Source: CAYWHE01 sp964458125
GTDB taxonomy: Bacteria; Bacteroidota; Bacteroidia; AKYH767-A; OLB10
DNA length: 30,005 nucleotides
Reading direction: 5' to 3'
Assembly: GCA_964458125.1 (NCBI GenBank)
Contig: CAYWHE010000021.1
Span: 1-30,005 of the forward strand
Positions 6,728-13,983 of this stretch are shown piece by piece. Position 1 is the first letter of the stretch, and every line of letters starts with the position of its first letter. Below the pieces are notes generated by a model, which was not told the DNA's origin, ran no database searches, and worked only from the letters and a program-made list of their open reading frames with translations. Position numbers and translations under genes: made by a program.

Positions 6728-9307
6728 CTACTGTTTTACAAACCTGATATTGGACCGGTTGGAACCTGAAATTATTTCAAGGTGATAAACACCGGGAGCT
6801 AATCCGGAAACAGAAATGGGTTCTTCAAAATTGCCATCGGTAGTTTCAACCACCTGTTGCAGAACTACCTGCCCGGCGGTATTCATTATCCGCAAAAGGG
6901 CATTTGGCATTTCGTTGTCGAAAGAAACTGTGATGGCATCCGAAGCGGGATCCGGATACACACTCAAACTGAATGGCTGTATGCTCTCATTGTCTTCCCG
7001 GCAGTTTATGGTGACAATTTTATTGGCAGATGCTTTGGAGCATCCGTTTGTTTTTGTTACGATAACCTTATAGGTTCCTGCTGTTGTGGCCGTATAGCTG
7101 ATGTTTGTGGCTCCGTTGATGTTCACGCTGTTTTTCGACCACTGGTAGGTATATCCATTACCGCTGCTTGCCGTAAAGGTAACACTGTCGCCTGCACAGA
7201 AGGTTAATGGCCCTGATGCGGACACGGCACCGGAAGGCAATGAGTTTACTATTACCTTTTTGGTTGCGGTTTTTGTGCATCCGTAACTATTGGCAACTGT
7301 CACTGTATAGGTTGCTTTGCTGTTTACGTTTATGCTTTGTGTTGTAGAACCAGTTGACCAGGAATAGGATGTAATATTGTTTGGAAATCCGGAAGGTACA
7401 ACCCATAAAGGGCCATTTGTCATCACACATGTATCACCGCTATTTACCGCATTTAAAACGGTTGTTCCTGCACCTTCATCCAGTTTGTAATAGGCTACAA
7501 GGCCGCTTGCGCTTGTTGAAACGGAACTATTCATGGCATTTTTAATCTGTACCTGTGTGCGGTCATAATTCCAGATGGTAATTTCATCAACTTGCCCGTG
7601 AAAGACCTCGGTATGAGACAGGTCCCATTGTTCACCTATGATGAAAAGGTTTGGTGCTCCCATCCATACAATGGGGTTGTTAATGGGGCTGCCTTTGGTG
7701 GCGACCAGGTTACCGTCAATGTACAGGAAAGCGTTGGAATTGGTTCTCACCACCCCATAATGATGCCACTGAAGATCAGTAGGCCATGCTACACCGGTGT
7801 TGAGCCAATCGTCTCCGACCCTTATGATACCTGTATTATCCCTGCCAATATAAAATTTCCGTCCCTGGGACAGTATTTCTCTGTACCCACCCTGATGAGA
7901 CAATTCTTTAGCCCAGAACAGAACAGTATACTTTCCGCTTACAGGAATTACCGGTGTTGAGGAAACAGCGTAATCATTACTGCCATCAAACTGGAGGGCG
8001 TTTCCCTTTTCCGGAGCGCTGAGGGTAATGTTTCCACCCTGGCAGAAGGTAGTGGGCCCGCTTGGTGTAATGGTTGCTGATGGCTTTGGATTCACTTTAG
8101 TTACTACCAAAGGGGCAGTGAATGCTGTGCAACCATTAACTGCGGTAACGGTAAGTGTATAGGCACCTGCTGCGGTGATTGCATTAGATTGTGTGGTCTT
8201 GCCATCGCTCCATAAATAACTTGCTGGATTCCATCCAACTGTTGATGGAACTAACCATGCTAATCCATTATTGGCAGTTGCTGTTGTGGATCCGGAAACG
8301 GATTCACGAACGGAGGTTCCGGTGCTTTCATCTAATTTATAATAAGCTACCAAACCACTTGAATTCGTGGCAACCGTCTTATTCATATTTGACTGTATCT
8401 GTGCTTGTGTACGGGTTAAATTCCAGAAGCGTACTTCATCCAGATAGCCATTGTAATAAGGATCAGTAGGATATTCTGATTTACTCAGGTAGTTATGGAT
8501 TGTTGCGCCCAGTGCTGCTGGAGTATAAGCATAGGCGGAATTGGTACCGGTAAGAATACCATCAATATAAATTTTTCCGGTACCTCCTGATAATGTTACA
8601 GCAACGTGATGCCATGCATTCGTGCCCAAGGCTGTTGTTGATTCAATATGTTGTCCTGAATTACTAATTACAATGTCTAACATTGGCAATCCTGAATTGG
8701 ACTGTGGAGTAAAATAGAAATTATTTCCCAGGTTATTACCGAAGCTAAATACCCTTTGCCAGTTATTTCCACCTTTCCAATACACCCAAGCCTCGAATGT
8801 AAATGAGTTTGCAGCTGAAAGGGGATTTGCAACCTTGATACTATCATCGACGCCATCAAAATTTGCAGCATTGCCTGAAACAGGACCCTTGATTAAAGTT
8901 CCGGAACAAAGAACAACGGAATCGGTTTGGCTCATAGTGGCTGGTGGCGATGGATTTACCGTAACAACGATGGTATTGGATGTGTCGCCGCTGTTGGTGC
9001 AGTAGTGACTTCCTGAATTGGTTACGGTAATGCTCTGTGTGGTAGAGCCATTGCTCCATGTATTGCCCGAAGGCAGTGAAGAGGTAAGAACCACACTGCC
9101 TCCGATGCAAAAAGTAGTTGGTCCGTTAGCAGAGATTGTCAAAATGCTGAGGTTCTGTTTGTTTGGATAGTCTGGGAACTTTTTGTCAGATTCAGCCTTG
9201 ATTTTTGTTGCTTCATCAGTGTCGCAGGTTTGATGTGCATTACTCTGGATTGGATAACACCATGCAAAAATGCACAGCGCAGTCATATATAGTTTTGGTT
9301 TTTTCAT
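6728..9307 (-). CDS. T9SS-secreted multidomain protein with two LamG domains nested in Ig-like repeats
   Basis: This 859-residue surface protein has a signal peptide (residues 1-24) and a short N-terminal segment with QTCDTDEA. An Ig-like repeat (about 58-118) follows. LamG/concanavalin-like domains occupy about 145-355 and 435-639, each opening with GNA-FDG--D and ending with AYYKLDE...W(L/V)VPS. Each LamG appears inserted in an Ig-like repeat: the FC-GG--TLS strand lies before it and the Y-WS-G-TTQS...YTVTV...GCT strands after it. A last Ig-like repeat (about 690-765) and a type A sorting domain (about 778-859, ending SNIRFVKQ) close the protein. It has the same ends as the neighbouring M43 protease but lacks any catalytic domain. 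A polysaccharide- or protein-binding adhesin role is inference. A strong hairpin follows the stop. Confidence 0.9.
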   Translation of the reverse strand: MKKPKLYMTALCIFAWCYPIQSNAHQTCDTDEATKIKAESDKKFPDYPNKQNLSILTISANGPTTFCIGGSVVLTSSLPSGNTWSNGSTTQSITVTNSGSHYCTNSGDTSNTIVVTVNPSPPATMSQTDSVVLCSGTLIKGPVSGNAANFDGVDDSIKVANPLSAANSFTFEAWVYWKGGNNWQRVFSFGNNLGNNFYFTPQSNSGLPMLDIVISNSGQHIESTTALGTNAWHHVAVTLSGGTGKIYIDGILTGTNSAYAYTPAALGATIHNYLSKSEYPTDPYYNGYLDEVRFWNLTRTQAQIQSNMNKTVATNSSGLVAYYKLDESTGTSVRESVSGSTTATANNGLAWLVPSTVGWNPASYLWSDGKTTQSNAITAAGAYTLTVTAVNGCTAFTAPLVVTKVNPKPSATITPSGPTTFCQGGNITLSAPEKGNALQFDGSNDYAVSSTPVIPVSGKYTVLFWAKELSHQGGYREILSQGRKFYIGRDNTGIIRVGDDWLNTGVAWPTDLQWHHYGVVRTNSNAFLYIDGNLVATKGSPINNPIVWMGAPNLFIIGEQWDLSHTEVFHGQVDEITIWNYDRTQVQIKNAMNSSVSTSASGLVAYYKLDEGAGTTVLNAVNSGDTCVMTNGPLWVVPSGFPNNITSYSWSTGSTTQSINVNSKATYTVTVANSYGCTKTATKKVIVNSLPSGAVSASGPLTFCAGDSVTFTASSGNGYTYQWSKNSVNINGATNISYTATTAGTYKVIVTKTNGCSKASANKIVTINCREDNESIQPFSLSVYPDPASDAITVSFDNEMPNALLRIMNTAGQVVLQQVVETTDGNFEEPISVSGLAPGVYHLEIISGSNRSNIRFVKQ
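7074..7207. repeat. Near-identical Ig-like coding repeat, copy 1
   Basis: This 134-bp segment, coding for part of the last Ig-like repeat, aligns without gaps to 10179-10312 in the protease gene. I count about 19 mismatches by hand, and 27 consecutive bases are identical (7161-7187). Such DNA-level similarity points to recent duplication or gene conversion. Confidence 0.75.
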
Positions 9308-9790
9308 GGGTTTATTTATTGGGTTAGTTGAATTTAACAGGGTAAAAGGCTTGATTTAAGAATTAACTAAGAAGACCATATCAATTTGCCGGGTGTATAA
9401 CTGGCAGTTATTAATTTGTTACAGGTAACCTGTTCAAATAATTAGCATGATAGCTGAATGAAATAAAAATTTGTGAAGCATAGAAATTCTGTATACTGGT
9501 TTGATTTGATAATAAATTAGGTCCAGTTAGGCTACGGGAATTTTTATGTTAATTATTAAGGACCGTCGGTCAACAGGATGTAAATAGTTTCCCAAATATG
9601 TTCAGAATCCTGGAAATTATTTTATTGTTCCCAGGTTTGATACCGGAATAATGAGGCTCCAGGCAATAATATATTTAAATACCTGAAAACCAAATTATTT
9701 GTGATAAAAAATGTGATTATTCTGTGAATGCAAACAGAAAGTAAAAATTTACACATCTTTTTCATAATGACCTGGAAAATACTGGAAATA
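9308..9790. other. AT-rich intergenic region upstream of the LamG/Ig protein gene
   Basis: No gene is supported in this stretch. It should hold the promoter of the minus-strand gene starting at 9307, but I found no exact TAnnTTTG on that strand. A 63-codon minus-strand frame at 9622-9813 overlaps the terminator of the protease gene and is low-complexity, so it is not called. Confidence 0.5.
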
Positions 9791-9823
9791 AAAAGCTGCC
9801 AGTTTTGGAACAAGCAGCCTTTT
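9791..9823 (-). terminator. Likely intrinsic terminator of the M43 protease gene
   Basis: On the minus strand, GCTGC and GCAGC arms (9814-9818 and 9795-9799) with flanking A and T pairs form a hairpin followed by TTTTTATTT. It begins 10 nt after the stop at 9833. The stem has one bulge, so it is weaker than the terminator at 6676-6711. Confidence 0.6.
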
Positions 9824-9832
9824 AAATAGTAT

Positions 9833-12800
9833 TTACTGTTTGATAAACCTTATATTCGATTGTCTGTCGCCCGATGTTACCTGCAGCATGTAAACTCCCG
9901 GTGACAGGAATGAAACATCCAGTTCATCCTCAAAGCCGCCTTCTTCACCTTTCAATTCAAGTTGTGATATAACCTTTCCGGTTACATCCAATACTTTTAA
10001 CAGGCTGTAAGCATATTCACTTTCGAAGGTAACGGTTAAATGATTCTGCGTGGGATTGGGATAAACACCCATGTTTAGAGAATTTGAGTATTCTTCACCT
10101 GTTTTGCAGTTAATGGTAACGACTTTTCCATTCGAGGTTTTAGAGCATCCATTCGTTTTGGTAACTACTACCTTGTACGTTCCTGCGGTAGTGGCTGTAT
10201 AGCTGATGTTGGTGGCTCCGCTGATGTTGTTGCCGTTTTTCAGCCATTGGTAGGTGTATCCGTTTCCGCTGCTTGCCGTAAAGGTAACACTGCCTCCGGC
10301 ACAGAATGTTAACGCGCCCGAGGCTGTAACTGAAGCGGAGGGCAGGGCATTAACGGTAACCGTTTTACCTGATGATACCTTTGTACATCCGTTATTATTC
10401 GTGACCGTTAAGTAATAAGTGCCTCCGGTTGTAACCAGGATATTTCGGGTGGTTGCACCTGTTGACCACTGGTAGGCAGATTTAACGCTTCCTATTGGTG
10501 CATTGGAAGGTACTAGCCATGTCGGACCATTTGCAAGATCACCGGCATAGGTATTCGTTTTCTTATTAACCAGTTTTGTTCCGGTGCCTTCATCCAGCAT
10601 ATAATAACCAACCAATCCGCTGCTGGTGGTGGATACTGTTTTGTTTTTATTTGACTGAATCTGCGACTGGGTGCGGGCCACATTCCAGATTCTGACTTCA
10701 TCCATTTTTCCGTCAAAACCTCTTGCTAAATCAAGCTGGCAATTTCCCAGATAAAGGCTGGTTGTTGAATTGCCGATGGAACCTGTTTTTGGATTTGAGG
10801 CCACGAGGTTTCCGTTGAGATAGAGTTTCATTGTGGTGCCATCATAAGTTGCTGCCACATGATACCATTGACCGGTAACCATTGCTCCAGAACTGGATTG
10901 AATTTCTGTCCATGAACCTGGATTTGAGCCCAGGTTAAAACTCAACTGACCATTATTGCCGCAACGAAGCGAATATCCGTAAGAAAATGTTGTCCAGTCT
11001 TCTTTGTTAATCAATGAACCCTGCCATGAATTGGGTTTCCATGTAGCAGCCTTAATCCAGGCCTCCACAGTCAGATTTCCTGTTAACTGAAGTGCTGCAG
11101 GATTTCCCAGATTAGCGTAATCATTAACTCCGTCTAAGTTCAGCGCATTGCCGGGTTCACCGGAATTACAGAGTGAAACCGACCCGCCTGAACAAAATGT
11201 GGCCGGACCACTGGTTGAAATGGCTGATGCAGGCAATGAGTTCACAGTGACCACAATGGTATTCGAAGTATTTCCGTTATTCGTGCAGTTGTAACTTCCT
11301 GAAGCAGTAACAGTAATACTTTGTGTGGTGGCACCGGTACTCCAGGAATTACCGGAAGGCAGGGAAGAAGTTAATTGCACACTGCCCCCGCTGCAAAATG
11401 TGGTTGGTCCGTTGGCTGTAATGCTCACACCTCCACCGCAACCATTAAGCACGGTTACGGATTGAGTTTTTGTACAACCCTGGCCGTCGGTAATGGTACA
11501 GGTATAGGTGCCTGCAGCAAGCCCGGTTGCGGTTTGTGTGGTTTGTACCGGAACCGTATTCCAGGAATAGGTATAATTGAAAGTTTGTGTATAACTGACG
11601 TTAATATTGTCCACAGCGCCGGCGGGATTAACCATATACCAGTCGTTCGACCAGGTAAACACCAGACGTTTTGTTGTACCCACATGTGCATCAAGGTTTC
11701 CGAGGGTTGCAGTCGTAAAATTCTGATTATTCCAGTAGCGCACACCGATTTTACCGGTGCCAAGAACTGTTCCGGCCGCTGGAGTGGTTCCGGTTCCCAC
11801 CAGGTAGGTTTCAATATAGTCACTGGAATCATTCCAGCCCAGGTTTCTCCAGTCAAATCCGATCTGGATGTTGCTGGCGTTGGCGGGAAAGGAAAAGTCC
11901 TTATAGAAGTGAACTGTAGCATATTGTGCCCCTGTAGTATTGTTGTTGGAGCAACCGCTGGTGGCATCTGACATGTATATGGAATAACTCCCACCATTGT
12001 CGACAGCGGTACCCACACACCATTGATTTGGCTGAGCGCCATTAACGATGGTCCAGCCATGAGGACCTTCCCAGTCGGTCAGGCTGTTATAAACATTTTG
12101 CAAAGTGCCTCCTGATGGATTTACAGTTGCCGTTCCGTCATTGCCAGCGCAGGTGGTGCTGGTTTGTGAACCTGTTGCCGTAACGGCTGAAGGACCCGTA
12201 ATGTTCACTGAAACATCAGTGGTGTCGTTTGGGTTGTAGGGGTCAGTAACGCCATTCGGCAGAGTCGTATAGGCCGTGAAGGTATGGGCGCCCTGGGGAA
12301 TTGATATTCCGGGAAGTGTGACGTTGGTGGTAGTATAAGAAGCGAGGTTTCCAGACCATGCATAATTGCTGACCGCACCATTATCAAGTTTGTATTTAAT
12401 GTTTACATTTGTTAAAGCGGATGTTCCATAATTTCTCAGTTGAACAACAGGCGCAGTACTATACGGGTCTCCGCCGCAGAGTGTTGTATAGGTTGTATTT
12501 ACCGGATTGATAATGGCCTGGATTCCTGCATCATTGGCAGACAGGGGAACGCATCCTAAGGATACAGGCAATAGGTTTAGCGGTGGAAAATTTTGGGCGG
12601 CTGTCACCCTGTCCTTTTGTCCCTGGGTATAGCGGTCCCATTGTCCAAAGCAATAACCCAGGTAATTGTAAGTCGAATTGGTCAAAATTCCTCCGGGTGG
12701 CAAAGGACAGGCTGAGCTGGCGCAATCTCCTGATTTTACCGGTGGTGTATCACAAACGCCATCACCGTCAACAGCGCAATCGTTATTAACCGGACAATTC

Positions 12801-13534
12801 ACGTTCCCACCATCGCCATTAAAGGTGTGAGCAAGGCCTAAATAATGTCCGGCTTCATGGGCCTGAAGGGGCCCGTTAAGGGACGGTGAATACGAAATGG
12901 TTTTAAAATAGCAGCCATAATAATCCGTCCATGCCGTTGTGCCACAGATATCCTTAAAAATATAAATATTAAAGTAGCTTTGATTAGGCCAGTCATTCGC
13001 AGCAAAAATTGGTGTAGGATCAGCTCCTCCGCAACCTGCAGAATAATTTACTCCTGCTGCAGAAAAACCAGCATGTCCGCTGGCATTATACCTGGTAATG
13101 CCATTGGTAGGATTATTGTTTGGGTCTCGGACTGCCAGGCATAGCTGTACATTCATATCCACACCGTTTCCGTTGGCATTGGACAGCCTGCTGTTCAGGT
13201 CGGCAATAGCGCTGATTACGGTGGCATCGCTTAAATTACTACCGGTACCAATGGCTTCCCCGTTGTGTACGATATGCACTACGGTTGGCATGATAAAAGG
13301 GGAGGGCAGCAGTTTTCCTGCCTGACCTGCGGCGTCAGGTTTTTTGGCCTGAATGGTTTGGTGCTCATAGATTTTCTTATTCAGATCTGCCCTGAATTTG
13401 GCAAAATCAACCGTGCTGCTGGCCCGGAGGTTAACTGCATCGTCAGTACCGCAGGTCTGCTGAACCTGGGACCTGGATGTTGTGTAGCTGCCCATGAAGA
13501 TGAGCGACATAATAATGAATCTGAGGTTTTTCAT
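9833..13534 (-). CDS. T9SS-secreted M43 (pappalysin-like) zinc metalloprotease with SprB-like, LamG and Ig-like domains
   Basis: The start is ATG 13534, which gives a signal peptide (MKNLRFIIMSLIFMGSYTTSRS); an in-frame start at 13687 would add 51 poor residues. The product is 1233 residues. After a propeptide-like segment (QTCGTDDA) the metalloprotease domain spans about 76-320. HEAGHYLGLAH at 226-236 gives zinc ligands His226, His230 and His236 and the catalytic Glu227, the M43 signature. The Met-turn position appears to be Leu292 (NYLGYC). Next come a CARDB-like domain (about 335-450), an SprB-like repeat interrupted by a jelly-roll-like domain (about 480-648), an Ig-like repeat, an Ig-like repeat interrupted by LamG (about 795-1010), another Ig-like repeat and a type A sorting domain (about 1153-1233). 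It should act outside the cell on proteins; the substrate is unknown. Confidence 0.92.
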   Translation of the reverse strand: MKNLRFIIMSLIFMGSYTTSRSQVQQTCGTDDAVNLRASSTVDFAKFRADLNKKIYEHQTIQAKKPDAAGQAGKLLPSPFIMPTVVHIVHNGEAIGTGSNLSDATVISAIADLNSRLSNANGNGVDMNVQLCLAVRDPNNNPTNGITRYNASGHAGFSAAGVNYSAGCGGADPTPIFAANDWPNQSYFNIYIFKDICGTTAWTDYYGCYFKTISYSPSLNGPLQAHEAGHYLGLAHTFNGDGGNVNCPVNNDCAVDGDGVCDTPPVKSGDCASSACPLPPGGILTNSTYNYLGYCFGQWDRYTQGQKDRVTAAQNFPPLNLLPVSLGCVPLSANDAGIQAIINPVNTTYTTLCGGDPYSTAPVVQLRNYGTSALTNVNIKYKLDNGAVSNYAWSGNLASYTTTNVTLPGISIPQGAHTFTAYTTLPNGVTDPYNPNDTTDVSVNITGPSAVTATGSQTSTTCAGNDGTATVNPSGGTLQNVYNSLTDWEGPHGWTIVNGAQPNQWCVGTAVDNGGSYSIYMSDATSGCSNNNTTGAQYATVHFYKDFSFPANASNIQIGFDWRNLGWNDSSDYIETYLVGTGTTPAAGTVLGTGKIGVRYWNNQNFTTATLGNLDAHVGTTKRLVFTWSNDWYMVNPAGAVDNINVSYTQTFNYTYSWNTVPVQTTQTATGLAAGTYTCTITDGQGCTKTQSVTVLNGCGGGVSITANGPTTFCSGGSVQLTSSLPSGNSWSTGATTQSITVTASGSYNCTNNGNTSNTIVVTVNSLPASAISTSGPATFCSGGSVSLCNSGEPGNALNLDGVNDYANLGNPAALQLTGNLTVEAWIKAATWKPNSWQGSLINKEDWTTFSYGYSLRCGNNGQLSFNLGSNPGSWTEIQSSSGAMVTGQWYHVAATYDGTTMKLYLNGNLVASNPKTGSIGNSTTSLYLGNCQLDLARGFDGKMDEVRIWNVARTQSQIQSNKNKTVSTTSSGLVGYYMLDEGTGTKLVNKKTNTYAGDLANGPTWLVPSNAPIGSVKSAYQWSTGATTRNILVTTGGTYYLTVTNNNGCTKVSSGKTVTVNALPSASVTASGALTFCAGGSVTFTASSGNGYTYQWLKNGNNISGATNISYTATTAGTYKVVVTKTNGCSKTSNGKVVTINCKTGEEYSNSLNMGVYPNPTQNHLTVTFESEYAYSLLKVLDVTGKVISQLELKGEEGGFEDELDVSFLSPGVYMLQVTSGDRQSNIRFIKQ
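10179..10312. repeat. Near-identical Ig-like coding repeat, copy 2
   Basis: This is the partner of 7074-7207, in the same orientation and the same position of the protein (the Ig-like repeat before the sorting domain). The exact 27-base core lies at 10266-10292. The offset is constant at 3105 bp, so no indel separates the copies over this length. Confidence 0.75.
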
Positions 13535-13593
13535 TAGATTGTGATTTTGGTTAGTAATTTGATTTGAGTTGAATACGTGTATTGGAATGGATT

Positions 13594-13601
13594 CAAAAAT
13601 A
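13594..13601 (-). promoter_or_regulatory. Bacteroidota -7 box (TATTTTTG) of the M43 protease gene
   Basis: TATTTTTG on the minus strand matches TAnnTTTG and lies 59 nt before the ATG at 13534. A TTG at 13618-13620, 16 nt further up, may be the -33 element. This placement supports the internal start at 13534 over the longer frame. Confidence 0.5.
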
Positions 13602-13629
13602 TAATTTGCCTTTTTATCAACACGGCCCG

Positions 13630-13908
13630 ATGTATAAATGGTCGGTTTTACTTCATAACAGGCAGGGGGGAGTGGTCCATTGGTCATCTTTCTCAGAAAA
13701 CCGGGAAATAGCGGTTGAAGGATCCTGTGAAACCGGAAGGAAAGTGACCGGGATCAGCACTCAAAATGGAATTGGGAGGATCAAGGAATTTATTGGTCCA
13801 TGGGATAAAGAGGTGTTTTTGATTTTTCAAAACCAGACGGATGAATTAATAATTGGCTTGTTGAACGGAGCTTCGTATGAATTTCAGCTTCATTTCTATG
13901 GCAGATAA
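13630..13908 (+). CDS. Possible small protein of unknown function
   Basis: A 92-codon frame starting at ATG 13630 lies alone on the plus strand between two minus-strand genes. Its translation (MYKWSVLLHNRQGGVV ... QLHFYGR) has no signal peptide or membrane helix. It shows mixed, non-repetitive composition with alternating strands such as EVFLIFQNQ and ELIIGLLNG, and ordinary GAA/AAA/ATT-rich codons, so it reads like a real small beta-rich protein. The frame is open upstream to 13582, but that part overlaps the protease promoter, so 13630 is preferred. No family is recognised, and no exact -7 box precedes it. It could also be a chance frame. Confidence 0.42.
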   Translation: MYKWSVLLHNRQGGVVHWSSFSENREIAVEGSCETGRKVTGISTQNGIGRIKEFIGPWDKEVFLIFQNQTDELIIGLLNGASYEFQLHFYGR

Positions 13909-13913
13909 TCTAT

Positions 13914-13933
13914 AAAAAAATCAGCAGCCTGAT
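13914..13933 (-). terminator. Intrinsic terminator of the hybrid kinase gene
   Basis: On the minus strand a compact hairpin (ATCAG, loop GCTG, CTGAT) is followed directly by seven T residues. It lies 50 nt after the kinase stop at 13984. The stem is short (5 bp), but the T-run and position make a terminator likely. Confidence 0.65.
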
Positions 13934-13983
13934 GGTTGTATCCGGTTAATCCTTTAAATTCGTGAATCCTGAGCGCCCATACG

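Larger units (their letters stand above)
13535..13983. other. Intergenic region between the kinase and protease genes
   Basis: This stretch holds the protease promoter (13594-13601), the possible plus-strand small gene (13630-13908) and the terminator of the kinase gene (13914-13933). I see nothing else in it. Confidence 0.5.

Noticed and set aside
9622..9813. 63-codon minus-strand frame downstream of the protease gene
   Set aside because: It overlaps the predicted terminator and is a string of hydrophobic and aromatic residues expected from AT-rich noncoding DNA.
11375..12060. Two 200-codon frames (one on each strand) inside the protease gene
   Set aside because: Both are shadows of the repetitive Gly/Thr-rich coding sequence of the M43 protein and are low in complexity.
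13535..13687. N-terminal extension of the M43 protease gene
   Set aside because: It would hide the signal peptide behind 51 residues and put the -7 box at 13594-13601 inside the gene.
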